Positions 16,676 to 25,106 are shown, counted from the first letter of the stretch. The stretch is DNA of 46,703 nt from IDS-8 sp035304285 (GCA_035304285.1 DATGQI010000112.1:1-46703), one strand, 5' to 3'. The notes: a model not told the origin generated them from the letters alone. Translations and numbers: made by a program.

Positions 16676-16933
16676 ATGGCCATGGAATGCCTGCTCCAGT
16701 ATCTCGATGAACTCGACGATTTCCTCGGAATGTTCGCACTCGCGGCCGAACGCATCCGCCAGTTTGTCAGGGCGCTCGTCCTGGTCTCGGTTACGCTCTG
16801 CGTACAGCTCTTCGGCATCTTCCTTGCCCTGACGCAGCCTCCGCTCGGGCTCGCGGCAGTCTCGCTTCTTTCCGCCGGGCTGTTGTACCGTGCCGCGGTA
16901 AACCATACCGGTAAGCCTCTCACCGCCAGCTAG
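16676..16933 (+). CDS. Small membrane protein of unknown function
   Basis: An 85-residue protein with an amphipathic N-terminal helix (ECLLQYLDELDDFLGMFALA) and two membrane segments at about residues 32-50 and 54-72. No family is recognised. Either ATG 16676 or ATG 16682 could serve as start. It abuts the previous gene without a gap. The pair could be a small membrane complex or a toxin-antitoxin-like module, but nothing in the sequence proves that. Confidence 0.55.
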   Translation: MAMECLLQYLDELDDFLGMFALAAERIRQFVRALVLVSVTLCVQLFGIFLALTQPPLGLAAVSLLSAGLLYRAAVNHTGKPLTAS

Positions 16934-17023
16934 GCTGCGATACCGCCTGAGCCAGTCACCCGTTGATGAGTTTCTGGCCGTTGCGTCTGGCCGGTTCACG
17001 TCGCACCTGCGGCCATCTCACCC

Positions 17024-17051
17024 TTGAAAATTCCCCATCCGGCACTATGGT
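17024..17051 (+). promoter_or_regulatory. Sigma70-like promoter of htpG
   Basis: TTGAAA (17024-17029) and TATGGT (17046-17051) are separated by 16 bp and lie about 50 bp before the htpG ATG. CCCTTGAAA also matches the -35 half of a heat-shock (sigma32) promoter, but the nearby CCCCAT lies only 3 bp downstream, too close for a sigma32 -10. A sigma70-type start is the better reading. Confidence 0.5.
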
Positions 17052-17099
17052 GTCAGACATTTGCAGTGCGGCAAGTGCGCCGGCGAGAGTGAATAACAT

Positions 17100-18992
17100 A
17101 TGAGTACAGAGAAGGGCCGGGAGACCCTGGGTTTCCAGACCGAAGTGCGGCAATTGCTGCACCTGATGATCCATTCCCTCTACAGCAACAAGGAGATCTT
17201 CCTGCGGGAACTGGTTTCCAACGCCTCCGATGCAGCGGACAAGCTTCGCTTCGAGGCGCTGGCTTCCCCCGATTTGCTGGATGGCGATCCCGATCTCGGC
17301 ATCACCGTGGAGTTCGACCCGGACAATGGCACGATCTCCGTCACCGATAACGGGATCGGCATGTCGCGCGACGAGGTGATCGAGAACCTGGGAACCATAG
17401 CCCGGTCCGGAACTGCAGAATTCCTGAAGCAGATGACCGGCGACAGCGGGAAAGATGCCAGCCTCATTGGTCAATTCGGCGTCGGCTTTTACTCCGCCTT
17501 CATCGTCGCCGACAAGGTAGTAGTCGAGACGCGGAGGGCGGGCCTGACGGCGAGCGACGGCGTCCGCTGGGAGTCGGACGGACAGGGAGAGTTCACGATC
17601 GAGGACATCGACCGCGTCGAGCGGGGCACTCGCGTCACGCTGCACCTGAAGCCCGAGGAAAAGGATTTCTCCGGCGAACTGCGCCTGTCGACCCTCATCA
17701 GGAAGTATTCCGACCACATCGGGTTCCCGGTGACTTTACGCAAAGCGGGCGCAAGTGGCGACGAGGTCACGACCGTGAACTCGGCGACTGCGCTGTGGAC
17801 ACGGTCGCGAAGCGAGATCAGCGACGAGGAATACAAGGAGTTCTACAAGCACCTCTCCCACGATTTTGCCGACCCGCTGGCATGGAGCCACAATCACGTG
17901 GAAGGCAAGAGGGAGTACACAAGCCTCCTCTACATACCGTCGAAGGCGCCGTTCGACCTGTGGAACAGGGAAGCGCCGAAAGGCCTGAAGCTTTACGTTC
18001 AGCGAGTCTTCATCATGGACCAGGCGGAGCAGTTCCTTCCCCTGTACCTGCGCTTCATCAAGGGCGTGATTGACTCCTCCGACCTGCCGCTGAACGTATC
18101 CCGCGAAACGCTGCAGCACAGCTCCCAACACGAGGCCATTCGGGGCGCACTGACGCGGCGGGTCCTCGACATGCTCGCAAAAATGGCGGCGGATGAGCCG
18201 GACAAGTACGCCACGGTATGGGAAGAGTTCGGGGAAGTGCTGAAAGAAGGCATCGTCGAGGATCCGCAAAACGCGGACAAACTCGTTAAGCTACTTCGCT
18301 TTGCGACGACGAACTCGTCCTCGGAGAAACAGGACCAGTCGCTGGCTGACTACGTTTCCCGGGCAGCCGCCGAGCAGGACAAGATTTATTACCTCATCGC
18401 CGAAAACCATGCAGCCGCGAAGGCCAGTCCGCACCTCGAGCAGCTGAGGGAAAAGAACATAGAGGTGCTGTTGCTCACGGATCGCATCGACCCATGGATC
18501 GTGGATCACCTCCCGGAATACGAAGGTAAGGCGCTGCACGACGTCGGCCGTGGCAATCTGAAGTTGCCCGATGGGGAAGGCGACATCACCCAGCAGGCCA
18601 GAAACGACGAGCAAAAGCCGCTTCTGAAGAAAATCAAGAAGACGTTGAAGGACAGGGTAGAGGCGGTGAACGTCAGCATGAGACTGGTCGAATCGCCGGC
18701 CTGCGTCGTAGCGCCCGAGCAGGATCTCACGCCGCAGCTGCGGCGAATGCTGGAAACCGCGGGGCAGAAACTGCCGGAATCGAAACCGGTGCTCGAGATC
18801 AACCTTGAGCACCCGCTGGTCAGGAAGTTGTCAGCAGAGGCCGACGACGAACGCTTCGCCGCCCTTGCGAATATCATCCTGGACCACGCGCTGCTGGTCG
18901 AAGGCGCCCAGCTTGAAAACCCGGCCGCGTACGTGCAGCGCATGAACCAGTTTCTGCTGGACATCGATGCAAAGGCAGAGGCCACCGCCTGA
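17100..18992 (+). CDS. htpG: Chaperone HtpG (bacterial Hsp90)
   Basis: An ATP-dependent cytosolic chaperone of 630 residues, the usual bacterial size. The N-terminal GHKL ATPase domain shows LRELVSNASDAADKLR, then DNGIGM and the GQFGVGFYSAF lid region. The middle domain contains the catalytic-loop region SDLPLNVSRETLQ, and the C-terminal dimerisation domain is complete without the eukaryotic MEEVD tail. GAGAG lies upstream of the ATG. The gene is monocistronic as far as can be seen and converges on the osmolyte transporter genes. Confidence 0.97.
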   Translation: MSTEKGRETLGFQTEVRQLLHLMIHSLYSNKEIFLRELVSNASDAADKLRFEALASPDLLDGDPDLGITVEFDPDNGTISVTDNGIGMSRDEVIENLGTIARSGTAEFLKQMTGDSGKDASLIGQFGVGFYSAFIVADKVVVETRRAGLTASDGVRWESDGQGEFTIEDIDRVERGTRVTLHLKPEEKDFSGELRLSTLIRKYSDHIGFPVTLRKAGASGDEVTTVNSATALWTRSRSEISDEEYKEFYKHLSHDFADPLAWSHNHVEGKREYTSLLYIPSKAPFDLWNREAPKGLKLYVQRVFIMDQAEQFLPLYLRFIKGVIDSSDLPLNVSRETLQHSSQHEAIRGALTRRVLDMLAKMAADEPDKYATVWEEFGEVLKEGIVEDPQNADKLVKLLRFATTNSSSEKQDQSLADYVSRAAAEQDKIYYLIAENHAAAKASPHLEQLREKNIEVLLLTDRIDPWIVDHLPEYEGKALHDVGRGNLKLPDGEGDITQQARNDEQKPLLKKIKKTLKDRVEAVNVSMRLVESPACVVAPEQDLTPQLRRMLETAGQKLPESKPVLEINLEHPLVRKLSAEADDERFAALANIILDHALLVEGAQLENPAAYVQRMNQFLLDIDAKAEATA

Positions 18993-18995
18993 GGC

Positions 18996-19032
18996 TGTGC
19001 TGGAGCCCGCGAGGGCAAGCGCGATCACGCGC
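18996..19032 (+). repeat. Degenerate REP-like element after htpG
   Basis: GCTGGAGCCCGCGAGGGCAA resembles the other copies but its main stem is imperfect. It is followed by GCGCG-ATCA-CGCGC (19019-19032), a perfect 5-bp hairpin. It lies in the gap between the convergent htpG and transporter genes. Confidence 0.5.
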
Positions 19033-19033
19033 G

Positions 19034-19052
19034 GCCGCCAAGCCGGCTTTTT
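19034..19052 (+). terminator. Weak intrinsic terminator candidate of htpG
   Basis: GCCG (19034-19037) can pair with CGGC (19044-19047), directly followed by five T (19048-19052). The stem is short, so efficiency is doubtful; the preceding hairpin may help. Confidence 0.3.
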
Positions 19053-19059
19053 ACAAGCT

Positions 19060-20544
19060 TCAAAGCCTGGTGCTACTCATCCGCATGTGCGGGGCGACGA
19101 GCCAGCGCTCCAGCGCGTTGAACAGCAGTTCCACGAGTATAGCCAGGCACGCCGCCGGTATCGCTCCACGCAATATCAGCGAGCTGTCGTTCAGCGCAAG
19201 CCCGGTCACGATCGGATCGCCGAGCCCGCCGGCGCCGATGAAGGCCGCCAAAGTCGCGGTGCCGATGCTGATTATTGCTGCCGTACGGATCCCGGCCAGC
19301 ACATGGGGCATGGCGAGCGGCATCAGCACGTGGCGAAGCTCCTGCCGACGCGTCATGCCCATGGCGGCGGCAACCTGTCGGTAAGCCTTCGGGATTGTCT
19401 GCAGTGCGGTTACCGTATTTCGCGCGATGGGCAGCAGCGAGTAGAGGAACAGCGCAATAATCGCCGGTTTCTGGCCGACCCCGACGAAAGGGATGAGCAG
19501 GGCCAGCAGCGCAATGGAAGGAATCGTCTGCATCAATCCCGCAAAGTAGAGGAAGGTGTGGGTAGCTTTCTCGTGACGATGCACCAGTATCGCTACGCCG
19601 ACGCCAGTGAAGACAGCCAGGGCCAATGCAATGAGAGTGAGTTTCAGGTGGCGCTGCGTGTTGCGCCAGAGTTGTGGCAGGAACGACGGGCCCGCGACGG
19701 CATCATCCATCAGGCCTGCGTCGGTCAGCAGCATCGAGGCAACTTCGACGATGCTCGTGTTCCTGTCGAGGGCGGTGCGATTCAGTTCCTGCATTCGCTC
19801 GTTGTCGATGCGGCCGCTTAAAGCCGCGAGAATCGAGAGCACGTCCGGGGGCAGGTCGTTACGCGCCAGGAACGCGGCGCGATACTCAGGGAAATAACCG
19901 AGGTTGTCCTCGAGAATAACCAGCCCGGTGCGGCTGATTTCGCCGTCGGTCGAATAGACCGCGGTAGCGTCGATCTGTCCTTTTTCCATGGCTTCATAAA
20001 TCAGGCCATGCTCGATGCCGCGTACCCTCTGCGGCAGCTCGTAGCGCACCCGAAGCCCAGGCCACCCGTCCTGGCGATTCAGGAACTCATGAGGAAAGGC
20101 GACGCGCAACTGCGGCAGACTCTTCAGGTCGGAGATTTCCTGCAGCTGGTGCTTGCGCGCCAGCTCGCGGGTAACCGCAATCGCATAGGTATTATCGAAG
20201 CCGAGCGGCTCCAGGAGAACCAATTCGCGATCCGCGATTGCAGCCGCGACATCCTGCCATTCCCTCAAGCGAGGATCGCCCAGGATGACCTCGGAGATGG
20301 TCCCGGTATATTCCGGGTACAGGTCGATCGCGTCGTTCACCAGCGCCTCGAAGCTGATCTTCGTGCCGTTCAGGCCCAGGCGCCGCTCCACCTCTATGCC
20401 GTTGCTCTCCAGGAGCTGGGCGGCGGCTTCCGCGAGGATGTAGTTCTCCGTAAAGTTCTTGCTGCCGATGATCACGGGTTCCGCCGCGGCGCCACCACCG
20501 GCGAGCGAACCACCAACGAGGAGTGCCAGGAACAGGGCGCGCAT
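19060..20544 (-). CDS. Osmoprotectant (glycine betaine/choline-type) ABC transporter: fused substrate-binding and permease protein
   Basis: Two domains in one chain. An exported OpuC/ProX-type binding domain (about residues 20-275) begins right after the signal peptide with IIGSKNFTENYILAEAAA and includes DLYPEYTGT, a family hallmark. A BPD_transp_1 permease (about residues 290-490) follows, with the EAA-like loop AAAMGMTRRQELRHVLMPLA and GAGGLGDPI. The ATG at 20544 starts the signal peptide and lies one base after the ATPase stop (TGACATG), so the two genes are translationally coupled; a start at 20574 is possible. Likely role: uptake of a quaternary-amine compatible solute. The exact ligand is not readable; binding-site aromatics were not modelled. 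Confidence 0.92.
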   Translation of the reverse strand: MRALFLALLVGGSLAGGGAAAEPVIIGSKNFTENYILAEAAAQLLESNGIEVERRLGLNGTKISFEALVNDAIDLYPEYTGTISEVILGDPRLREWQDVAAAIADRELVLLEPLGFDNTYAIAVTRELARKHQLQEISDLKSLPQLRVAFPHEFLNRQDGWPGLRVRYELPQRVRGIEHGLIYEAMEKGQIDATAVYSTDGEISRTGLVILEDNLGYFPEYRAAFLARNDLPPDVLSILAALSGRIDNERMQELNRTALDRNTSIVEVASMLLTDAGLMDDAVAGPSFLPQLWRNTQRHLKLTLIALALAVFTGVGVAILVHRHEKATHTFLYFAGLMQTIPSIALLALLIPFVGVGQKPAIIALFLYSLLPIARNTVTALQTIPKAYRQVAAAMGMTRRQELRHVLMPLAMPHVLAGIRTAAIISIGTATLAAFIGAGGLGDPIVTGLALNDSSLILRGAIPAACLAILVELLFNALERWLVAPHMRMSSTRL

Positions 20545-20545
20545 G

Positions 20546-21334
20546 TCAGCGCGTCGACACCGGAAGGCTTTCAAGCGCAGTACAAAGGTGGCTCACATAC
20601 TCGTTTACCGGATTGGCGATGACTTCAGCCACCGGTCCCCATTGCTGCACCCGTCCAGACTTCATGATGACGAGGCCATGTGACAGGTTGATTGCTTCCT
20701 GCGGGTCGTGAGTTACCAGGACAGTGGATACCGGCGCCTGCCGCTGCATGTCCAGGAACTGCTCATGAATGCTCTTGCGGGTCATTGTATCGAGGCCCGA
20801 AAACGGCTCGTCGAGAAGCAACAGCTCAGGACGCAGCATCATTGCACGACAAAGTCCTGCTCTTTGCTGCTGGCCACCGGAGAGTTCGTGCGGGTAACGG
20901 TCGAGAACGCCGCGCGGCAGATGCATCAATTGCAACAGTTCATCAAGTCGCGCGCTTTTCCCTGCTTCGCTCCAGCCTGACAAAGTGGCAGGTAGCAAAA
21001 TGTTCGTGCGCACGTCGAGGTGCGGAAACAGTGATATGTCCTGGATCGCATAGCCGATTCGCTTGCGCATCGGGCGGGGGTTTAGGAAATCTATGGGCTC
21101 CCCAAGCGTCCTCACCGTTCCGGCATCCGGTCGCAGCAAGCCGATGATCAGTTGCACGAGCGTCGATTTCCCGCTGCCGCTCGCACCCAGCACCGCGGTG
21201 GTCTGCCCGAGCGGCAACGCAAGCGTGACGTGGTCGAGCGCAAGCACGGCGCCACGTCGCAGCGATACGTCCTCGAATTCGGCAGCATTGGCTGCGCGGG
21301 TGGTGCTCACGTTAGTGTCTGGTTCCTGTTCCAT
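20546..21334 (-). CDS. Osmoprotectant-type ABC transporter ATP-binding protein
   Basis: The ATPase partner of the fused binding protein/permease, 262 residues. Walker A is GASGSGKST (residues 50-58), the signature is LSGGQQQR, Walker B is LLLLDEP, and the switch histidine lies in VTHDP. It lacks the C-terminal CBS domains of ProV and OpuAA, so osmotic gating by CBS is not expected. It is the first gene of the two-gene operon. A 190-bp gap separates it from the divergent FKBP gene and must hold its promoter, which I could not place. Confidence 0.92.
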   Translation of the reverse strand: MEQEPDTNVSTTRAANAAEFEDVSLRRGAVLALDHVTLALPLGQTTAVLGASGSGKSTLVQLIIGLLRPDAGTVRTLGEPIDFLNPRPMRKRIGYAIQDISLFPHLDVRTNILLPATLSGWSEAGKSARLDELLQLMHLPRGVLDRYPHELSGGQQQRAGLCRAMMLRPELLLLDEPFSGLDTMTRKSIHEQFLDMQRQAPVSTVLVTHDPQEAINLSHGLVIMKSGRVQQWGPVAEVIANPVNEYVSHLCTALESLPVSTR

Positions 21335-21524
21335 CCGTGCGCGCTTCTGGTCGCGCTTGCATCGCCACGGCAGCGAAGCAGGGCAACCTTACGGGGCACG
21401 TCGCGAAATCTCCAGTTCGAAGCGCCACGGTCGCGCTGCCTGGCAGTTCCAACCTGTTAGACTAGCGTCCTCCCGCTCCGGAACTTGACTACCGGCATCA
21501 CTCTGGAAAAGAGGAAGTCGACGT

Positions 21525-22073
21525 ATGAAAGCATTGCAATATTCTTGCCTGGTACCTCTCCTTCTCGCGCTGGCCGCTTGCGGTCCGGGCGAAGATGACG
21601 GCGGAGCCCAGGAACAGGCGCCACAGCAGGCAGAGCCACAGCAGGCAGAGCCGCGGCAGGCGGAACCTGCAGCCGGGGGCGTAGCCGCAACAGGGGAGCC
21701 GGTCGAGCTGGAGCCCGGCCTCCGAATGCGCGTTCTGAAAGAAGGCGACGGGGAGACGGTAGAGCCCGGACAGACGGCGGTGGTGCATTACACCGGCTGG
21801 CTGCACGATCCGCAGGCGACCGACAATCGTGGCGAGAAGTTCGACTCCTCCCGGGATCGCGGCCAACATTTCCAGTTCCCTGTGGGCGCTGGCGCAGTCA
21901 TTGCCGGGTGGGACCGGGGCGTCGCGGGTATGCAGGTGGGGGAAATAAGAGAACTCGAAATAGCGCCAGAACTGGCATACGGCGATCGCGGTGCTGGTGG
22001 CGGCACGATCCCCCCAGGCGCTACCCTGATATTCGAGGTTGAACTTGCCGACGTGACAGGCGCGGTGGAGTAG
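21525..22073 (+). CDS. FKBP-type peptidyl-prolyl isomerase lipoprotein
   Basis: A lipoprotein signal ends in the lipobox LAAC (Cys19). A short linker holds three pentapeptide repeats (QQAEP, QQAEP, RQAEP; residues 34-48). One FKBP domain follows from about residue 62: VVHYTGWL, KFDSSRDRG, VIAGWDRGVAGM, LAYGDRGAGG and IPPGATLIFEVEL, all standard for an active fold. It probably assists folding of periplasmic or outer-membrane proteins while anchored by lipid. AAGAGGAAG lies upstream of the ATG. It stands alone, with a convergent gene 8 bp downstream. Confidence 0.93.
   Translation: MKALQYSCLVPLLLALAACGPGEDDGGAQEQAPQQAEPQQAEPRQAEPAAGGVAATGEPVELEPGLRMRVLKEGDGETVEPGQTAVVHYTGWLHDPQATDNRGEKFDSSRDRGQHFQFPVGAGAVIAGWDRGVAGMQVGEIRELEIAPELAYGDRGAGGGTIPPGATLIFEVELADVTGAVE
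21624..21668 (+). repeat. Three in-frame 15-bp tandem repeats in the FKBP linker
   Basis: Units of the form CAGCAGGCAGAGCC(A/G) encode QQAEP, QQAEP and RQAEP. The third unit has diverged at synonymous and one non-synonymous site. Such units can change copy number by slippage and so alter the distance between the lipid anchor and the enzyme domain. Confidence 0.85.
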
Positions 22074-22081
22074 CCTTCGGA

Positions 22082-23143
22082 CTAGACGGGGTCTTCCCGT
22101 TGCAGGTCGTTCAGTGTGCGCGCCTGGCCAATCCAGTCCTCGCGGTAGATTCGGCTGCGGAATCCCTTGAGACGCTCGGCAATCCTGTTGATGTCGTACT
22201 CGCTGATTCTCGCGATCTGGTCGAAGTTGAAAATGCCGAGGTCGTGCAAGGTTCGTTCGATAGCGGGCCCGACACCCTTTATTTTCTGAAGGTCGTCCTG
22301 GTTCACCTGCATCGCCGGGGCGCCGTTTAGCGGCCTCGCGGCCTGATCCCCTGACGTCTGGCGTTGCACAGACGGCTCAGGGTAAGCGGCATAATTGGCG
22401 GTATCGTCGAAGGCTCCTGCCGGCACCGGTGAAGCCAGGTCACCTTCGTCGCCGATCTGGTCCTGGAGATCGCTGAGGTCGATCTCCTCCGCGTCATCGA
22501 ACTGGTCGTTGCACGCGTCAAGGCCCTCGCTAACGGCTGGTTCGATTCGGGTTCGCTCTACCGGCTGCTGATCTTGAAGTTCGGCTATACGTCGTTCGGC
22601 CTCGGCGAGCTTCAGCGCCAGTGACTTTGCTTCCTCGTCACGCTCGCGATACTTGGTGATCAGCGGTGGCAATCGATTCTGCCAGCTGGTCAGCTCCCGG
22701 CTCAGCTTGAATATCTTGTTGTCTTTCTCGCGCAGTGCGTGGATGCTGGTTTCACCCCGCGCTTCGCGACCCTCTATATCCGCCTGTAACGAGTCGCGCT
22801 GCCTGATGGCATCCTCCAGATCGCCGCGAACGTCCTTTATCTGGCGCTGCAGCTCATCGCGGCGGGCAACGGCGCTTTTCAACGCCTGCGACAACTCCTT
22901 CGCACGTTGGGCCGTGTCCTTCTGTGCCGCCTTGTGCTGGCTGACGGCCTGCATCAGGTTGGTATTCTGCTCGGCCAGGCGCTTCTGTTCCCTTTCCTGG
23001 GTCTCCACCCGTTCCTGCCAGCCCGCATTGACGGCGATCCTTTCCCGCGCGGATCGGTCGCCTCGCATGATCCAGCCAAGCACCGCCCCGACGGTGAAGA
23101 GCAGCGCAAATACCGCGAAATGAACCGCTGTAATCTCTGGCAT
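22082..23143 (-). CDS. Membrane-anchored coiled-coil protein with C-terminal helix-hairpin-helix domain
   Basis: 353 residues. One N-terminal membrane helix (about residues 8-25, AVFALLFTVGAVLGWIM) precedes a basic segment, then a long Glu/Arg/Gln-rich coiled coil (about 40-195), an acidic linker (about 205-235), and a C-terminal helix-hairpin-helix region containing DLQKIKGVGPAIERTLHDLG and IGQARTL. The HhH resembles the small domains that bind DNA without sequence preference. Function is unknown; a membrane-DNA tether or a cell-envelope scaffold are both guesses. It is transcribed alone, convergent with the FKBP gene. Confidence 0.8.
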   Translation of the reverse strand: MPEITAVHFAVFALLFTVGAVLGWIMRGDRSARERIAVNAGWQERVETQEREQKRLAEQNTNLMQAVSQHKAAQKDTAQRAKELSQALKSAVARRDELQRQIKDVRGDLEDAIRQRDSLQADIEGREARGETSIHALREKDNKIFKLSRELTSWQNRLPPLITKYRERDEEAKSLALKLAEAERRIAELQDQQPVERTRIEPAVSEGLDACNDQFDDAEEIDLSDLQDQIGDEGDLASPVPAGAFDDTANYAAYPEPSVQRQTSGDQAARPLNGAPAMQVNQDDLQKIKGVGPAIERTLHDLGIFNFDQIARISEYDINRIAERLKGFRSRIYREDWIGQARTLNDLQREDPV

Positions 23144-23405
23144 TTCCTGACCCCTTTAGGTTCTGGTCGCGGCCGGAACCAACCTTATAATGCCACGTGC
23201 ACCTGCTCCATTTTGCCAATTACGTCACTAATTTATGGCGGTTTGCAAAGGCTATGGCTGCGCGTGACTCTACAGCAACACGCCTCGTTTCTCATACACC
23301 GCGCAACGAACCTCTCGCCTGGCGGGACTGCAACTTGCACCGCCCCCCGTCAGGGCATTAGATTCGGTGGCTCCGCCGGTGCGAAGCAATCACTGGCGCC
23401 AAACC

Positions 23406-24068
23406 ATGCGGACGCCTCACCAATTGAGCAAACTGCCGGAAACGGAAGCAATTTTTATCGACGGCCCCGCCGGCAGGCTGCAGGCTCTGCTCGAGATGCC
23501 GCGGACGCAGGAAGCCGGCGGTGCGGCGGTGGTCTGCCACCCGCATCCCGAGCATGGCGGAACGCTCGAGAACAAGGTCGTGCATACGCTGGCACGGGCA
23601 TTCGTAGCGAAAGGTTTCGCGGTGCTGCGCTTCAACTTTCGCGGTGTAGGCGAGAGCGAGGGAGTATTTGACGAAGGCAGGGGCGAGACGGCTGATGCAC
23701 TGGCTGCGGTACAGGAGATGAGGGAACGGTACGGCGGCAAGGACCTGTGGCTCGCCGGGTTTTCGTTCGGAGCAGCCATCGCCATCGGTGCGGCGGCTGA
23801 AGTTCGGGCTGATGGGCTTGTCAGCGTGGCGCCGGCAGTCTCCAGGGTATCCGGCGGAGACATTCCTCAGCCGGGTTGTCCATGGCTGATCATCCAGGGC
23901 GATGAGGACGAGCTGGTCCCGGTCGGGGATACGATCGAGTGGGTAAACGGTCTCGAGCCGGGACCGGACCTACAGATCTTCCCGGAGACCGGCCACTATT
24001 TTCACGGGAAGCTCGTACGTTTGCGTAATGCCGTGGAGACGTTCATCGACGCGAATCGCTCAGGTTAA
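23406..24068 (+). CDS. Alpha/beta hydrolase
   Basis: A 220-residue single-domain serine hydrolase. The oxyanion-region motif HPHPEHGGT (residues 45-53) is followed by RFNFRGVGESEG and the nucleophile elbow GFSFGA (Ser120). GDEDELVP and GHYFHGK supply the acid and histidine (His197) of a likely triad. This matches the small CHPHP-type hydrolases near the dienelactone hydrolase family; the substrate is unknown. The ATG at 23406 is preferred to a GTG at 23367 because it puts the domain at the usual distance. A TATAAT lies far upstream (23186) and may or may not serve it. A strong terminator follows. Confidence 0.85.
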   Translation: MRTPHQLSKLPETEAIFIDGPAGRLQALLEMPRTQEAGGAAVVCHPHPEHGGTLENKVVHTLARAFVAKGFAVLRFNFRGVGESEGVFDEGRGETADALAAVQEMRERYGGKDLWLAGFSFGAAIAIGAAAEVRADGLVSVAPAVSRVSGGDIPQPGCPWLIIQGDEDELVPVGDTIEWVNGLEPGPDLQIFPETGHYFHGKLVRLRNAVETFIDANRSG

Positions 24069-24071
24069 AAA

Positions 24072-24094
24072 AAAACCGGGCAAAGCCCGGTTTT
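24072..24094. terminator. Strong bidirectional intrinsic terminator
   Basis: AAAACCGGGC and GCCCGGTTTT form a perfect 10-bp stem around loop AAA, with A-rich sequence before and TTTTATTTT after. It can stop transcription of the hydrolase gene (plus strand) and of the HU gene (minus strand), which converge here. Confidence 0.92.
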
Positions 24095-24129
24095 ATTTTA
24101 CGTCGTGCAAAGCGCGCCTCTGCCTGGCG

Positions 24130-24468
24130 TCAGACCATATCCTTCAGGCCTTTCAGGGCAGCAACCTTGACGGTCTTCGATGCGGGCTTGGCTTTAAACA
24201 TCATCTCTTCGCCGGTAAAGGGGTTTACGCCCTTCCGTGCCTTCGTCGCAGGTTTCTTGACCACGCGCATTTTCAGGAGGCCGGGCACGGTGAACAGTCC
24301 GCTGCCGTTACGGCCGCCAAGACTCTTTTTGATTTGTGAAGAAAGCGAATCAAAGACCGCAGCGACGTCTTTCTTCGAAAGGCCGGTGTCTTCGACAATC
24401 TGTGCGTAAATCTCGGATTTAGTCGGCGCTTTCTTGCTGTTCGTGCCGGCCTTGTCATTTGCTGCCAT
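24130..24468 (-). CDS. HU-family DNA-binding protein
   Basis: A 112-residue nucleoid protein related to HU/IHF. The helical dimer part includes KSEIYAQIVEDTGLSKKDVAAVFDSL, and the basic DNA-binding arm contains NPFTGEEMMFKAKPA. Compared with classical HU (about 90 residues) it has a basic N-terminal extension (MAANDKAGTNSKKAPT). The ATG at 24468 has a GGAGA ribosome-binding site; the longer frame upstream to 24573 has neither a ribosome-binding site nor homology. Probable role: DNA bending and compaction. It is the sole gene of its transcript. Confidence 0.92.
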   Translation of the reverse strand: MAANDKAGTNSKKAPTKSEIYAQIVEDTGLSKKDVAAVFDSLSSQIKKSLGGRNGSGLFTVPGLLKMRVVKKPATKARKGVNPFTGEEMMFKAKPASKTVKVAALKGLKDMV

Positions 24469-24629
24469 AAAAAAGAGTCTCCATAAATTGCTAGCAAAAC
24501 GAAAGTGGGTGTTCGAAAAGCGAGGAATGCTCGCGAAAATGCTGCGCGACGATAACACAAGAGAAGCGCCCACGTAAGGCGCACAGGCATTTATTAAGGG
24601 TTTTTTGCCTGTTTTCGGGCAGGGACTCG

Positions 24630-25106
24630 CTACTGGTCAGTGAAGAACTGCCTCTTGAATCGCACCTCCGACGGCGTGCTCGACCCTTCTGTCATCACGC
24701 TGATATCGAAGATGAGAGTCTCGCGATTTGCAACCGGCGTCTCGCCAATGTAGTAAATGGCATCCTGCTCATCAATTCGTCTCATGTTGACTGTCTTCAA
24801 CTGGCCGGTGAGATTGACGGTCTTGACGGTTACGTTCGCCGGAACCGAAGTACGCGCCTCTTCATCGATGATCGAGACGTTGAGCATGGCGCGATTGTTG
24901 CTGCGGACGATGTTGTAGGTTCTTGCGATCTCGGGCGGCAACTGACCCGTGAGTTGGGCATTGAAGTGTACCTGGTGATCTCCTATGTCGATCGAGGTGG
25001 CATCGGCCGGTTCGGCTCGCGGCACCGTTGCCGCCTCATTGGGCCCGCCGCATGCGGCAAGAAACGGCAGAAAGGCTATCGCTATCGTTGCGCTTATCGG
25101 TTTCAT
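24630..25106 (-). CDS. DUF4426 lipoprotein
   Basis: About 158 residues. A lipoprotein signal ends in LAAC (MKPISATIAIAFLPFLAAC). The body resembles the DUF4426 family: DHQVHFNAQLTGQLPPEIARTYNI, then SNNRAMLNVSI and DAIYYIGETPVAN. The family's function is unknown. From memory, it sits near metW/metX, yggT and proC in Pseudomonas, which agrees with the neighbourhood here although metW and metX are missing. The ATG at 25106 has a strong GGAGG ribosome-binding site. Synteny suggests it belongs with the yggU-yggT-proC-yggS block. Confidence 0.85.
   Translation of the reverse strand: MKPISATIAIAFLPFLAACGGPNEAATVPRAEPADATSIDIGDHQVHFNAQLTGQLPPEIARTYNIVRSNNRAMLNVSIIDEEARTSVPANVTVKTVNLTGQLKTVNMRRIDEQDAIYYIGETPVANRETLIFDISVMTEGSSTPSEVRFKRQFFTDQ

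Noticed and set aside
17021..17040. Sigma32 heat-shock promoter for htpG
   Set aside because: The -35-like CTTGAAA is present, but CCCCAT lies only 3 bp away instead of 13-17 bp, so the pair cannot work as sigma32; a sigma70-like reading was kept.
23186..23191. TATAAT as promoter of the hydrolase gene
   Set aside because: It is over 200 bp from the start codon and has no -35 partner, so it was not listed as a feature.
22907..23671. 254-residue plus-strand frame spanning the HhH gene start and the hydrolase
   Set aside because: It overlaps two better supported genes and has no ribosome-binding site or domain.
24072..24094. Possible REP or mobile repeat
   Set aside because: The stem is flanked by A- and T-runs on both sides between convergent genes, which is the classic bidirectional terminator.
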